A stretch of DNA of 64,000 bases from Branchinecta lynchi (GCA_023053575.1 JAKZAP010000058.1:62001-126000); one strand, 5' to 3'. Counted from the first letter of the stretch, positions 9,891-20,793 are shown. A program made the numbers and translations. Notes: generated from the sequence alone by a model not told the origin.

Positions 9891-10480
9891 GTTTTAGCTT
9901 TAACCCGGTTCTATTCTGTGCTGCGTATTTTGTCGGCACATTTTTGAGTCCGTCGACACAAAACGGTCGTCCCCTCCCCCAGAGGTAAAAGGCTAGTGAC
10001 GCCCCTGTCCGTTGGTTTTCTATTTCCGCACGCACCCGACGGATTTAGTTTTCTAGCTTTGATGTGGCTTAGATGCACCACAACCTGTCTAAACTAGTTA
10101 AACCTGTTGAAAGATATGTGTTTAAAATCATATTTACTGATAAGTCTTTAATAAATAGATGACACTTTACACAAGTTAGTTGTCTTTCAGGTCACTACTT
10201 ATAAAATTGTAAATCTTTCGTAATTCAGATCTTTAGGCCCTGTTGTGATGGAAATGAAATCACGGCCTCTCAAGTTGTTACAGCACAAGAGAGTCAACGT
10301 CAATCTCTGTAAGCCGAAAAGACAAAGATGTTCTGTGCACAGACCTATGTCACTGCAGACCAAGAAACTGGAAGTGAATATTTGTAACTCACAGAACCCA
10401 ACTCCCATGGGCTAGGGGCGTCACTATGGAAGGGGGGGGACTCCCCCCCAAAGGTCTCGAAAAAGTTTGTCATCTCACCT
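9891..10480. other. Unassigned DNA with a stray tail of the tRNA-like repeat
   Basis: I see no coding frame I trust. Near 10180-10210, TTGTCTTTCAGGTCACTACT repeats the sequence that follows the tRNA-like module at 10740 (TTGTCTTTCAGTTTACTGCT). A truncated copy of that module's downstream flank is therefore present. Confidence 0.4.
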
Positions 10481-10664
10481 GTTTGTCGGCGCAAAGCGCG
10501 GGCAAACACAGAAGATATACAATTTTGTCTGCTTTTGTCAGGCGTCGGTCGACTCGTCGGAACATTGGGTTCGTTTTGGGAGATGGGGATTTCGGGCGGG
10601 ATCACTGTTCCTGTGGCCGGCTTCTACCCGACAATCTAGTGGTTTGCGAACCATGTTCACAAGA

Positions 10665-10738
10665 ACCTCGGTAGCTCAAATGGTTAGAGCGCCTTCCTTG
10701 TAAGCAGAGAGTCCTGGGTTCAAATCCCGACTGAGGAG
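10665..10738 (+). tRNA. tRNA-Thr(UGU)-like sequence, probably a pseudogene in a repeat
   Basis: The 74-base segment has the A-box TAGCTCAAATGGTTAGAG and B-box GGTTCAAATCC. It has a D-stem GCTC/GAGC, a T-stem and loop CTGGGTTCAAATCCCG, and an acceptor stem with six of seven pairs. The anticodon loop CTTGTAA would give UGU (threonine). The anticodon stem is poorly paired, so it is unlikely to be a working tRNA. A second copy lies on the minus strand at 62037-62108, and homology extends about 100 bases upstream and 35 downstream of both, so this is a dispersed repeat. Confidence 0.55.
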
Positions 10739-10832
10739 CATTTTTGTCTTTCAGTTTACTGCTTATAAAATGTTTCCATCTCAAGGGCGTCTTCTCCTTT
10801 AAAATTAAATGTTTTTGGTTTTATTTGTTTTT

Positions 10833-11877
10833 GGGATCCCAAAACGTAAGTGGAGGGATCATCGCAAAAGTTGTCCGTCTGTAAGCCCGATAACTTTCGA
10901 AGGGAATGAGATATTTTGATGAATACTTGGTGTGAGGATTCGTTGGGTTGTCGGACCATTCAAGTTCGTAAATAGGCTTTGTAGCCCTACATTTAGGGTT
11001 GGGGGAGGGGGTTCAAATTAAGGGGCATAGAAAATGTTCGAAACAGCTAACGTGATAGTCGATTATGGGTAAGAAGAGATGCTGAACACGATGGTGAAAA
11101 CCATTTTGTCATCGGACAAGTAGTTCGCCCGGAATCCGGCCAAAACCGGAAAGTTTGTTAAAAGTAAAATTTTCATCTGAAGTGGATTAGATGTTCGATT
11201 TAGGGGCAGGAAGACATGGTAAAGACGATGGTGAAAACTATTTTCTCGACGGACAAGTAGTTCGCCCGGAACCCGGCCCGAACCGGAAAGCTAAAATTGA
11301 AAGTTTTATTTGGAGTTGATTAGATGTTCCATTTAGGGCAAGAAGACATGCTGAACACTTGCGTGAAAACAATTTTCTACCCTGACATGTAGTTCACCCG
11401 GAATCCGTCCAAACCGGAAAATTGTTAGAAGTTAAAGTTTTATTTGTAGTTGATTAGTTAACCGATGTAGGGGTAAGAAGAGATGCTGAATCCGTGTGTG
11501 ACAATCATATTTTACCCGGACATATAGCGGACATAAGTTCAGTATTTGAAGTTGATTAGATGTTCATTAATTGAGAAAGAAGATACCCTGTTTGTTTTTT
11601 AGCTTTTTTTTTTTCGCCGGACAAGTAGTTACTGGAAATTGGCAGAAGTGGCAGGAAGTTTTCGTCAAAACAGATATGACTTGTATGGGTAAACATACAT
11701 ACTGAATCCATTTCTGAACTTTTTTTTTCTCAGATGATTAGCTATTTGGCCTTAATCTGTTTCTGAATTTTAATAGTACAAGGAGTCTGGCGATGACTGG
11801 ATCTGGCTAAGACAAGACCCAGTTGTCTGGATCAGATATTGAATTTTTGGGTTCCCATCGAAACCTTTGGTCTTGTT
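10833..11877 (+). mobile_element. Family B hairpin-ended repeat, copy 1
   Basis: The element starts after a T run with the palindrome GGGATCCC followed by AAAACGTAAGTGGAGGGAT. It carries about six diverged 110-130-bp internal repeats (phrases such as GGACAAGTAGTTCGCCCGGA and AAGAAGACATGCTGAA). It ends GGGTTCCCATCGAAACC then TTTGGTCTTGTT. A complete inverted-orientation copy is at 52272-53688 and a solo right end is at 46558-46593. It has no coding capacity. The architecture matches family A: a palindrome near both ends and a final CTTGTT. Confidence 0.75.
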
Positions 11878-12212
11878 ACCGTGGGACACCGCCTTGTGGG
11901 TCCTGGTATATCTTCATGGCTCCGACAATGGAGTCCTAGACTTCTAAGTTATATTCTAAAAGAATGTTTCTGGTTTATTGGGCACGGTACAAGTCCCTTG
12001 TGTAAAGTGCTATCTATAAGTTATAAATATAGTAGAATTACCCTGTCGGATTTTTCGTACCTCTATGCCATTGTACCTGTGTTTTTTGTCTGACGAAAAA
12101 TAATTGTCCACATTTGCCTCAATTGGATGTATTTAGGTTTGTGCGATATACGTGAGGACTGACAGGCAGACAGACAATCTATCTAATTTATAGTTGTATC
12201 CTTAAAGCTGAT

Positions 12213-13860
12213 AACAAGAGCTGAAAGCTCATATGGCACTTGTAAGAACAGTTAGCATGGTTTGTCAGATACGGTTTGCAGTTGTCAAGGCCGCATCTCT
12301 CTCCCGATATTCATTTCATCAGAAAATCCACTTGATCTACTAAATCTGAAATGGTCACTCCACTCACTGGTAACTTTTTCTCCCACAATGATGATCGGAT
12401 CGGGGGAGGGACTATTTTTAGGCTAATCTGACAAAGTCCCTAACATGCCTGCCAAGTTCATAGACACAGCGCATTTGGAAGTACCCCAGCTCGTGATGAC
12501 CAGAATTGTGGAAAACCCTCTCAAACTCCCCAACTGTGACAAGATCCGGTCCTGTTTTGTCAGTATTATCTCTACGGCTTATGCATGTTCTTCCCATCAC
12601 ATCCCAATCTCTCGACTCTTAAGCATTTCACGAGATTTCTTACACCCCCAGCTCCCCCCCCCCCCAGTTATTGGATTGGATCATCTGAGGCACTTGTTTC
12701 TGACACTTCTCGAGTTTCATTCACGTCCGATCACCGGTTCTAAAGTTATGGATGTCACTAGATGCTAGGCATCTGGAAGGACCCTAACTATGATCACCGC
12801 GAAAATCCAAGAAACCCCCTCCGACACCCTCCGCTGCGACACGATCCGGTCCTATTTTGTCAATAAAGTATCTAGGGTTAATGGTCGTTCTTCCGTTCCA
12901 AGTTCCATCCCGATTCCTCGACCATAAGCGTTTCAAAATATTTCCGGTACCCTCTCTACCCCCACCCCCAGTTATCGGATTTGGGCCAGATTTGAAATTG
13001 AAAATCTGAGACACTTGTTCTTCACACTTGTCAAGTTTCATGCATGTCCGACCACCCGTTCCAAAGGTACGTATTATTCTAGTTTCCGGATTCTCCATCC
13101 CTCCACTCCCCCCGCGATGGCTGGATGGGGGAAGTGATTATTTCCAAGTTAACCAGGTCGGTTCCCTCATATGCCTTCCAAGTTTTGTTGTCCTAGCTTA
13201 TGTGGAAGCGTTTCAGGAAACTTTCGGTGCCCCCTCCAGCCCCCCCCCCCCCCCCACAGGTATCGAATCTGCTCCGGATTTGAAATTCAAAATCTGAGAC
13301 ACTTGCCCTTGACACATGCCAAGTTTCACGCATGTCCGATTACCCTTTCCACAGTTATGCATGCTATTAGTTTCTGGATTTCCAGTCCTTCCGCTACCTA
13401 TGATCGGATCTGGAAAGTGATTATTTCCAAGTTAATCTGGTCGGTTCCCTGATATTCCTGCCAAATTTCATTGTCCTAGCTTATGGGGAAGTGTTTCACG
13501 AGATTTGTTCAGTTTAAACAACCGTATCGAGTCTGGCAATTGCTTCTTATTACATCGAGTCATGGCCATTGGTAGAACACCTGACTAGCGAGGCAGAGGT
13601 CCGTGGTTCGATCCCAAATTTGGGCAGCGCTCTTTTTGCTACGTTTTGCTCCCCTTTTGCTTTATAGTTTCCGGACTCCCGGATCCGGGGAAGCCGGATT
13701 GTGGAAGTGATTATTTGTGAGTTCATCTGGTCGGGTCCCTGATATGCCTGCGAAGTTTCGTCGTTCTAGCTTGTGTGGAAGTGCCCAAACTAGCAAAACC
13801 TGGACAGACCGACAGAAATTACGATCGCTATATCGCACTTGAGTATATTCAAGTGCCATA
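12213..13860 (-). mobile_element. Family A satellite-bearing repeat, copy 2
   Basis: In minus orientation the element runs from a palindromic tip (TATCGCACTTGAGTATATTC, arms partly mutated) next to a T run, to AACAAGAGCTGAAAGCTC at 12213. Inside are about five diverged units of the same dimeric satellite that forms the array at 27300-29280 (GGATTTCCCATCC-like, AAGTGATTATTTCCAAGTTA). There are several C runs and a tRNA-like module at 13558-13629. No coding sequence is present; the proline-rich frames are artefacts. Confidence 0.8.
13558..13629 (+). ncRNA. tRNA-like module inside family A copy 2
   Basis: CATGGCCATTGGTAGAACAC resembles an A-box region, and GGTTCGATCCC is a perfect B-box core, ending near GGGCAGCG. 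The anticodon stem does not fold well. The same place in family A copy 4 holds a related module at 34161-34232, followed by the same TTTTGCTACGTTTTGCTCCC-like sequence. It is probably an old pol III-derived repeat captured by the family A element. Confidence 0.45.
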
Positions 13861-14780
13861 AAAACACATCAATATTAAATACTTCTTTTTAGTAACTTTT
13901 AGTAACCACAGGTAAACAGAAAAAGTAAGTAAGTAAGTAGAACTTAATATAAACTTAATCATAAACTTAAGTTTATGACCCGCCGTTTTAAATACAAAAA
14001 CGTATAACAAACAATAAAAACATATTGCAAATGGGAAACTTTTTAGTTAGAAATCATTTTTTGGCTGCAACTGCTGTTCCTGGCTTTCCGGACAGGAATT
14101 AGCTTTAGCTGTTTTACTGAGCACATTTTTTGTCAGTTGTCAAAAAAGTACACAGTTTATAGTTTATAGGGACGAATTTTTTCAACCTTAAATGTGCCCC
14201 ACATCGGCATCCCATTAGCTGTATCAGTTTAACTTATGACAGTTCATTGATGATATGATTCGAAACTGATGGGTCGTTATAGATGAGCTCACTAACGCGT
14301 TCGCTTGTTATCGGCGGTGACATTCAACTATTTGACTGAAAGGATGCGGGAGAAGCTGAACCTCACAAAAGTATAAAAAAAAGATGACAAACTTATTTGT
14401 TTTAACAAGAGAGAAGCGCGACAGTTCTATGACAGGATCCTCAAGTTTTTTTTCGCCGGACTTCTATGTTTAAGAGCTAAGAGCTCTCATGTTAATTGTA
14501 TAGTTGAGAAACCCAAACATTTCGGGAAAGCCTCCGACTACCCCGTCAGTGCTCGCATCCGAGGAGATTCTTGCTTCAGTCTAGTTTCTATGCTTGTTTC
14601 TGCAATCCTTTCGACCCTCCTGTCTTGGCTTCCCCCAACAGTCTATCCATTACTTAGTTACCACGACAGTCCTTGACTCGAACAATAGTTCTTTAGACTT
14701 CCGTCCCGACACAAATGGTCAACGTCTTGCGCCGAAATCATGATAGGAGGCTCAGCCCTCTCGACTGGCATTTGTAGTGT
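13861..14780. other. AT-rich DNA with one LINE 3' end in minus orientation
   Basis: At 13920-13990 the reverse complement reads AACGGCGGGTCATAAA and is followed by (TTAC)n. This matches the 3' hairpin and microsatellite tail of the LINE family at 23740-23800. The rest, to about 14780, shows no frame or repeat I can identify. Confidence 0.45.
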
Positions 14781-15225
14781 CTGCGTAAAGGACACCTGAA
14801 CAATGAAACCATACTTGAACACACCATGGAGAATGCATTTACAGACATGGCCACGGAGAACATCCTTCTCCTGAGCGTGACGTTTCCAAAATAGGGATTT
14901 TTGTTTCTGGAGGTTTACACATGCCGACTCCAAGACAAAAAAAACGCACTTCATTCAAATCTTGTACAGCGCTGGCCGGAACGTGTTGGAATATCTTCTA
15001 GATAAACGTTTGGGCTTAACTGGTTAAAAAATATTCCAGAAGACGGGTTGATTGGAGACATTTGTTCATTTCTAAAATTGTTCGGTACTGAAATAAGGAG
15101 AGATGCAAAATGGAGCAAAAATCATAGCTTGGAAGCACTATTTCGTATTTGGATTGGTTTTTTTGCAGGCAATGTTGAAAGAAGTCATACATATAGGGAT
15201 GATATTTGGTACTCTTGATTCAGGT
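14780..15225 (-). repeat. Dispersed repeat E, copy 2
   Basis: This is the inverted partner of 2247-2712. It contains GACACCTGAACAATGAAACC at one side and TTGATTCAGGTGTCCTTTAT at the other. On the minus strand it directly follows and overlaps the end of the ORF at 15185-15613, so it may be the downstream part of the same LINE. Confidence 0.6.
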
Positions 15226-15613
15226 GTCCTTTATCGGCTGGAGCCGTCTTCCTAGTTACGGTCCCATTTAGAACTGTAGGCTTATTTAAAGAAGTAGCTT
15301 CCTCAGTAGAAGTTGCGACTTCTTCGTCGTTGCTGATCGTTTTTTTGGTGGTCGTCAGCCAGAGCCTTGTTTTTAGTGCTGACCCGGCTATGTTACCAAG
15401 CAACATCGGTGGATGATCGGCTCCAGCAGCGTCTCTGATGCTGCGGCACGCATTGTATTCTATATGAAATCCTTCCGAAACGAGCACCACCCAGTTCACA
15501 GACCGAACCATCTGAGACTTCCCGCCACCTTTGCTGCACTTACGGTTGGTAGTGTTCGACTTGTACTTAACGATTTCGAAAACAAACGCACGAGTCCTTG
15601 CATCCGCCTCCAT
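15185..15613 (-). pseudogene. Minus-strand ORF following the RRM-type ORF1, unrecognised
   Basis: A true ATG opens a 142-codon frame starting MEADARTRAFVFEIVKYKSN. It has a basic N-terminal third and a serine/threonine-rich second half. It lies 48 bases downstream of the ORF1-like frame at 15661-16551 on the same strand and could be its continuation or a small accessory frame. The final residues lie in dispersed repeat E. No domain is recognised. Confidence 0.4.
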
Positions 15614-15660
15614 ATCGAGCCACGATCTACTGCCTAGAAGTCAAACCGAATTCTTAAACT

Positions 15661-16551
15661 TTAGGATAGGCTACTCGGGAATTTATATGCACGTTTGAGC
15701 TCTTTCGGTTCCGCGAAGGACGATTGGGTTGTGATGAAACGCAGACGGAACTCTCTGTTCATAGTAGCGCCGTACAAACACTCCAGCTGGCCAAAAATCT
15801 GACCTCGAAATGTGATCAAAGAAACTCGCAGGGATAACCACTTTAAAAGAAGCGCTATTTGCGACTGTGTGGTGATCTTTTCGCATTCAGAGCTCGTTCC
15901 CTTTGTCTGGAGTTTACGGGCTATGCCTCTTCTGATCAATTCAGGGGTCGTGTCCTTGTCAAGTCGGATTACAAAAACGGACCTAGTCTGTTCGAACAAT
16001 GCCGATTTCACTCCATTTAGGCAGTCCTTAGTGGTAACTCCAATGATACCCCGATTCGGAATTCTGCTCTCACCTTGCATATTCGCTGCATTCTTCTTCG
16101 CCTTTTCTGCATAAGAAGGTCGGTTTGGCCTACCTTTTTTGCTGCTTGTCGCGACGTCCCAAATCTCGACTGTTGGCTGATCTCCTGATACAACACAAAG
16201 GCCTGGTGATATCATCTGCTTCCTTACTACCACTACCACTGTCGCCTTCAGCAGTATGTCCACGCAGGTGTCACCTACCGGTTCTTTGTTCGCAGCATCG
16301 TCAGCCGGATCGTAGAACACCGTTTGGTTAGATGGCGCTCGTGATCCTGCAATTAAACCAATGCCGAAGTCACCGTTCCTTTTTATCATGACGTCATGAT
16401 CAATTTTCGCATCGATGATATCAATCGCGTTCTGCCTAGTTACCGTATTATTTGGGAGTGCAGAAATATCGTGATGCAATGCGGATATTTTCACATCAAG
16501 AATCTCGTAAAATTTTAGTACAGAAACTAGGCCATAATGCTGAAGACTCAT
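15661..16551 (-). pseudogene. LINE ORF1 with RRM-like domain, frameshifted
   Basis: The minus strand encodes a 296-residue frame. The N-terminal part has heptad-like helices (ISALHHDISALPNNTVT), the middle is basic with PSYAEKAKKNA, and then SVFVIRLDKDTTPELIRRGI follows. That last element resembles the RRM-like core of LINE ORF1 proteins. Near 15885 the frame shifts: the expected continuation SFKVVIPASFFDHISRSDFW then PAGVFVRR is read from 15883 in another frame. Such sequences (SFKV.VP, FWP.GV.VRR) characterise the C-terminal half of ORF1. The protein would coat LINE RNA. The frameshift makes this copy inactive. Confidence 0.7.
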
Positions 16552-16659
16552 AGGCGGGAGTCGAGATAGGTCTTTTTGCAGAAAAGCAAACTGTAGCTCG
16601 ATCTAACGTTTGCAGCATGTAATACAGATTATCGAAGATCAGGTATTTTACCGTCCTTT

Positions 16660-16720
16660 TTTTTTATTCAATCAATCAGTTTTATTTTCAATCCTAATAG
16701 CACTAGGCTAACACGGGCGG
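16660..16720 (-). repeat. Possible LINE 3' tail with (ATTG)n
   Basis: On the minus strand AAAATAAAACTGATTGATTG then AATAAAA resembles a short microsatellite LINE tail. It separates the ORF1 fragment on its right from the endonuclease fragments at 16749 onward. Confidence 0.3.
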
Positions 16721-16748
16721 GAATTACTACGGAATTAACGGGAATTAA

Positions 16749-17140
16749 TACTAGAAGGAAGATTTAATTCTAACACGTTAATATTGAAGTCACCCACCTC
16801 CAGAACTTGTTTGCAATTATGACCGGAAACAGACTCTAAGAACAACTAATAATAATCGAGAAAATCATTCATCGAATAAGATGGTGGGCGATAAAATACA
16901 CAGTACCAGCCACAGTGAGTTCTATTAAAAGGGTTTCAAATATCATAGGTTTGTCATGTCTAGAGAGTTTTTCCGGGACAGCAAATGCAATATTCCTGTC
17001 TAAAAATACCCAGTCCCCCACCTCTTCGTTTTTTTCTCGGTTATTAGAAATAAAACTGAGCCCTTCACTATGCACCAGGTTTTCATTGCCTCTTCCTCCT
17101 CTCACATATGAGAAAATAGGGAACTACTCCGAAGACCTCT
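16749..17140 (-). pseudogene. LINE APE endonuclease fragment, copy 1
   Basis: The minus strand reads KPMIFETLLIELTVAGT, then after a one-base shift VFYRPPSYSMNDFLDYY, a stop, then HNCKQVLEVGDFNINVLELN. The ETLLIEL, YRPPS and GDFNIN blocks are the standard order of motifs in APE-type LINE endonucleases; D and N of GDFN are active-site residues. The upstream part includes VGDWVFLDRNIAFAVPEKL. It is truncated at both ends and repeated about 1.09 kb downstream. Confidence 0.75.
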
Positions 17141-17144
17141 GAGG

Positions 17145-17640
17145 ATCCTTGGCGTCACGTAGGGGAAATAGACAAGGGTCAAGCCCGATTAGGGGATCGT
17201 GCCATTGTTTGGACAATCTTTTCTTCCAGTCTGTAGGTACATCCATTTTGCTTGGAGGCCATATAAACGTTACGGTTATCTGCAAGGTGAACTTGAAGTT
17301 CGTTCATCTTGGTCCTGAAATAAAAATTTTTTGTATTGATCTGTACTACTTTTTAATGAACTATCTATACTAATTTGTAATAATCTGTGTCAAGGAATAC
17401 TTTTGGACAGTCAGTTTTGAAGTATCGCTACAGTCATATCCTACGACCATAGTCGTTTGATTCTGTCCTGAGCTCGACCAACCTTTTGCTCCGCTGACCA
17501 GGAGAATTACCCCAGTAATGACAAACATAACAATCTGACCACCCACATCCTAACTTAAAACACTCCCAATGTAAGATATAATCTGTTATTCTCATAATAT
17601 CTTGATCACGGTAGGATCTTCAAAAGTAAGTGCTTTATCT
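17145..17640. repeat. Spacer unit of the ~1.0-1.1 kb duplication, copy 1
   Basis: From GGCGTCACGTAGGGGAAATA to GTAGGATCTTCAAAAGTAAG the sequence is repeated at about 18218-18615 with small indels. It lies upstream (in minus sense) of the endonuclease motif block and probably contains degraded N-terminal endonuclease or ORF1 sequence. I cannot translate it convincingly. Confidence 0.55.
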
Positions 17641-17699
17641 TTACAGTAATTACTAGAAGGAAGATTTAATTCTAACACGTTAATATTGAAGTCACCCAC

Positions 17700-17805
17700 A
17701 GTTAACTGCAGTATTGGCTACTCGGACTAATCTTATCTCTATTTGGTATTAATCTTATCTGCGTAGAGACAAGTATAATCCGAACAGCAAATACTGCAGT
17801 TAACT
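17700..17805. mobile_element. 106-bp palindromic hairpin element, copy 1
   Basis: Perfect 16-bp terminal inverted repeats AGTTAACTGCAGTATT continue as an imperfect stem to about 40 bases. It interrupts the endonuclease sequence right after GAAGTCACCCAC. The uninterrupted copy at 16790 reads on with CTCCAGAAC. TTAA sits two bases inside each end, so a TTAA duplication around CTGCAG-type ends (piggyBac/Kolobok-like size) is possible but unproven. Confidence 0.7.
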
Positions 17806-17837
17806 TTGAAAAGTGAGTGCTTTATCTTTACAGTAAT

Positions 17838-18215
17838 TACTAGAAGGAAGATTTAATTCTAACACGTTAATACTGAAGTCACCCAGCTCTAGAACTTGTT
17901 TGCAATTATGACCGGAAACAGACTCTTAAGAACAGCTCATTATAATCTGGAAAATCATTCATCGAAGAAGATGGTGGGCGATAAAAAAACAAAAAAAACA
18001 GTTTCTAATATCATAGGTTTATAATGTCTAGAGAGTTTTTCCAGGACAGCAAATGGAATATTCCTGTATAAAAACACCCAGTCCCCCACCTCTTCGTTTT
18101 TTCTCGGTTATTAGAAATAAAACTGAGCCCTTCACTATGCACCAGGTTTTCAGTGCCTCTTCCTCCTCTCACATATGAGAAAATAGGGAACTACTCCGAA
18201 GACCCCTAAGGATCT
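17838..18215 (-). pseudogene. LINE APE endonuclease fragment, copy 2
   Basis: This is a second copy of 16749-17140 with the same lesions. The GDFN block (reverse complement of TTAATACTGAAGTCACCCAG) now reads GDFSIN-like. An A-rich interruption (AAAAAAACAAAAAAAACAG) replaces part of the region before YRPPS. It lies about 1,090 bases after copy 1 in the same orientation, so the block arose by tandem duplication. Confidence 0.7.
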
Positions 18216-18637
18216 TCGGCGTGACGTATGGGAAGTAGACAACGGTCAATCCCGATTTGGTGAGCGCGCTATTGTCTACTGCCTGGCAAATCGCCAGGAC
18301 AATCTTTTCTTCCAATCAGTAGGGACATCCGTTTCGCTTGGATTCCATATAATAGTTGTGGTGAACTTTAAGTTCGTTCATCTTGGTCCTGAAATACAAT
18401 TTTTTTGTATTGATCGGTACTAGTTTGTACTGCACTATCTGTACTATTTGTACTAATCTGTGTCAAGGAATACTTTTGGACAGTCAATCTGTTGACCCCA
18501 GTAATGACAAACATAACAATCTAACCACCCATATCCTAACTTAAAACACTCCGAATGTAAGATATAATCTGTTATTCTCATAATGTCTTGATCACGGTAG
18601 GATCTTCAAAAGTAAGTGCTTTATCTTTACAGTAATT

Positions 18638-18791
18638 ACTAGAAGGAAGATTTAATTCTAACACGTTAATATTGAAGTCACCCACAGTTAACTGCAGTAT
18701 TGGCTACTCGGACTATTCTTATCTCTATTTGGTATTAATCTTATCTGCGTAGAGACAAGTATAATCCGAACAGCAAATACTGCAGTTAACT
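18638..18791. mobile_element. Hairpin element copy 2 within the last partial unit
   Basis: The hairpin at 18686-18791 repeats 17700-17805 with one or two changes. It is preceded by the same 48-base endonuclease piece starting CTAGAAGGAAGATTTAATTC. The insertion was therefore copied together with the tandem unit. Confidence 0.7.
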
Positions 18792-19272
18792 TTAATTTTT
18801 ACACGGGAAAACGTTTTACAGTGAACTCGAATGTCAACATGCCGAGTCATCGTAGACGGACCTTAACTGCAAAGCTTCATAGAGAAAACCTCAAAAGCCA
18901 AACACTTGATTTGAAGATGGGGGAGGTGACGTCGACATGACAACATAAGCACTGACAACATGGTTCGGCATCCTTGTGGCAAATGAATGCCCAAGATGTT
19001 TCTGTTACGACCCTTTTAAGTAATCATATTTCCAGACAAAAGCTCTTAAATCAGATTTATCCTCGTAACGTTCAACACGAAGATGCACGAATACATGGTA
19101 TCCTTTGCCAAACTTCTGACATCGTAACCTATAGTGAACCGAAAAACATGAATGCTCCACAGGAAGATTGTTACACGCGACCTTTCAAGTCAGCTTAGAA
19201 CCCGTCCAGAGGACCCGTTTTTGTCATTCAATTGACTACTTGAAACAAGAAACTGAAACTGAGCTGAACCAT
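18792..19272. other. Unassigned DNA
   Basis: This stretch has no repeat partner that I can see. The 74-codon plus-strand frame near 18974-19198 has no recognisable domain and I do not call it. Confidence 0.3.
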
Positions 19273-19566
19273 AGCTGCGTTCGTTCCACTCCGGGCTGTC
19301 TCTGGTGTTTAGTCACCAGTGTCCGGTTCTTCCCTTAAAACGCGTTTTTTTGTTCACCTGTGAGTTGATGAAAACTGGTTAACTCCTCGCTGCAGCCGGG
19401 CTCACGAGCAGGTTCTGGTTAGTCCGCACCGGTGAGATAAAACCGGACACTGATTAGTTCAAAAACGGGTTATAAGACTGGTGAGAAGTCACCGATGGAT
19501 GCAAAAACGGCTTATAAGAAGGACCGGAGACCACCGGTGAGAACTCCCGTGACAAAGAACGCAGCT
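19273..19566. mobile_element. MITE-like element with AGCTGCGTTC ends
   Basis: The 294-bp segment starts AGCTGCGTTCGTTCC and ends in the reverse complement of AGCTGCGTTCTTTGTCAC, with CAT at 19270-19272 and 19567-19569 as a possible 3-bp target duplication. Internal CACCGGTGAG and AAAACGGNTTATAAG repeats make further stems. There is no coding sequence. Superfamily is uncertain. Confidence 0.5.
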
Positions 19567-19941
19567 CATCTACGACACTCTTGGCAGACTCGTGGTGAAG
19601 ACTGCCTGTCAGACAAGCACTTGATTGATAAGCAAGCAGCTTTACGAAAAAACATACTTAGGCTGTCTTGATCTTGGTTTTACTTTTGTATCCTCAGTTT
19701 GAAGCAATTTGTCTGATTTCACCCTAACCCCTTCCCACACACACATCTGAAGCGAATAACAATATGACACTAGTTTTCCCATAAACCAGGCTATCATGGT
19801 TACGTGCTCGATGCACCGTCAGAAGTTTCATAACAGATAACCCAAGGTATGCGTAGTTTCAACAAACAACCCTTGAGATGCAATCTGTCGTGATTCTAAA
19901 AAATTTATGCGATAAATTTCACGCATACAAGCGTTTCCAGG

Positions 19942-20029
19942 AAGAGCCGAAAAACATCTGCTGACTTTTTGATATCATGACGACTAACAAAGAAGCCAGC
20001 AGATACTTTTCGGCAGTTTTTCGGCTCTT
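19942..20029. repeat. 88-bp hairpin
   Basis: AAGAGCCGAAAAA at the left and TTTTTCGGCTCTT at the right are perfect 13-bp arms. An inner CATCTGCTG/CAGCAGAT pair extends the stem. It could be a tiny MITE or an RNA hairpin; there is no partner copy in the window. Confidence 0.5.
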
Positions 20030-20404
20030 TTTCATTTAATTTCAATTTATTTCCAAAATTCCTTCACGGGCAAGCCGAACACTAGACTTTTAGTCATAAA
20101 TATAACAAAATCAACGTCTTTGTTCTAATTTTGTCATAAATGATAAACTTGGATACAATTCGAATCACTGAAAGTGATCATTTACAGTTACACTTATATC
20201 AGAAATCCGTGGTAATCCTTATTGTGCATAACATTTAATGAATAACGTTTCAAAGTGACATGCGACGTATTGTCTGTTGAAACTTCGCATCCTTGTGTTA
20301 ACTGTTATAAAACTTCTGACAGTCTGTTAGACCGCTTTTGCGAATACATCGCCATCTCTTTCTAGTCGCACACATTTCCTTTAAATGTTTCTGCTCGTCA
20401 ATAG

Positions 20405-20560
20405 CTGCGTCTTTTGCCGTCCTCCAGTTAACCGACCTACAAGATTTCCCACTATAAGTCTTTTTCTTGCTTCGGTTAACCGACCTAAGTTTTTATAAGC
20501 TGTTTTTTTGGCACCGTTCGCCGGTCGGCTAACCGACCTGTGGACTGAGGCGGGAGTTCC
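20405..20560. promoter_or_regulatory. Cluster of three GGTTAACCGACC-like sites
   Basis: AGTTAACCGACCTA, GGTTAACCGACCTA and GGCTAACCGACCTG occur within about 110 bases, followed by a GC-rich patch (GGCGCCGCGCGGCG). The core GGTCGGTTAACCGACC is palindromic. It may be a binding-site cluster or small repeat. It lies on the 3' side of the minus-strand ORF at 20794. Confidence 0.3.
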
Positions 20561-20793
20561 GTCTTTGACCTACGCTCTTGACAAGGCGCGAAATTAAAAA
20601 TTTTCATTGGAGAGATAGGCGCCGCGCGGCGACAGAAAGACGCCATTTTTTCTCATAAGCCCTTTCTAGAGCTCAGTCAAACCGACCGGCGAGGCGAAAA
20701 AACGACCAATAATGGCAAATAGGTAGGTTACCCGCGCTATGGAGAAAAGGCGAAACACACAACTAATGTTGCCAAAGCAAGACCATGCAGACT

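Noticed and set aside
12445..13452. Proline-rich plus-strand frames in family A copy 2 (and similar ones at 32203-33763)
   Set aside because: They come from C tracts in the satellite and are not conserved between copies.
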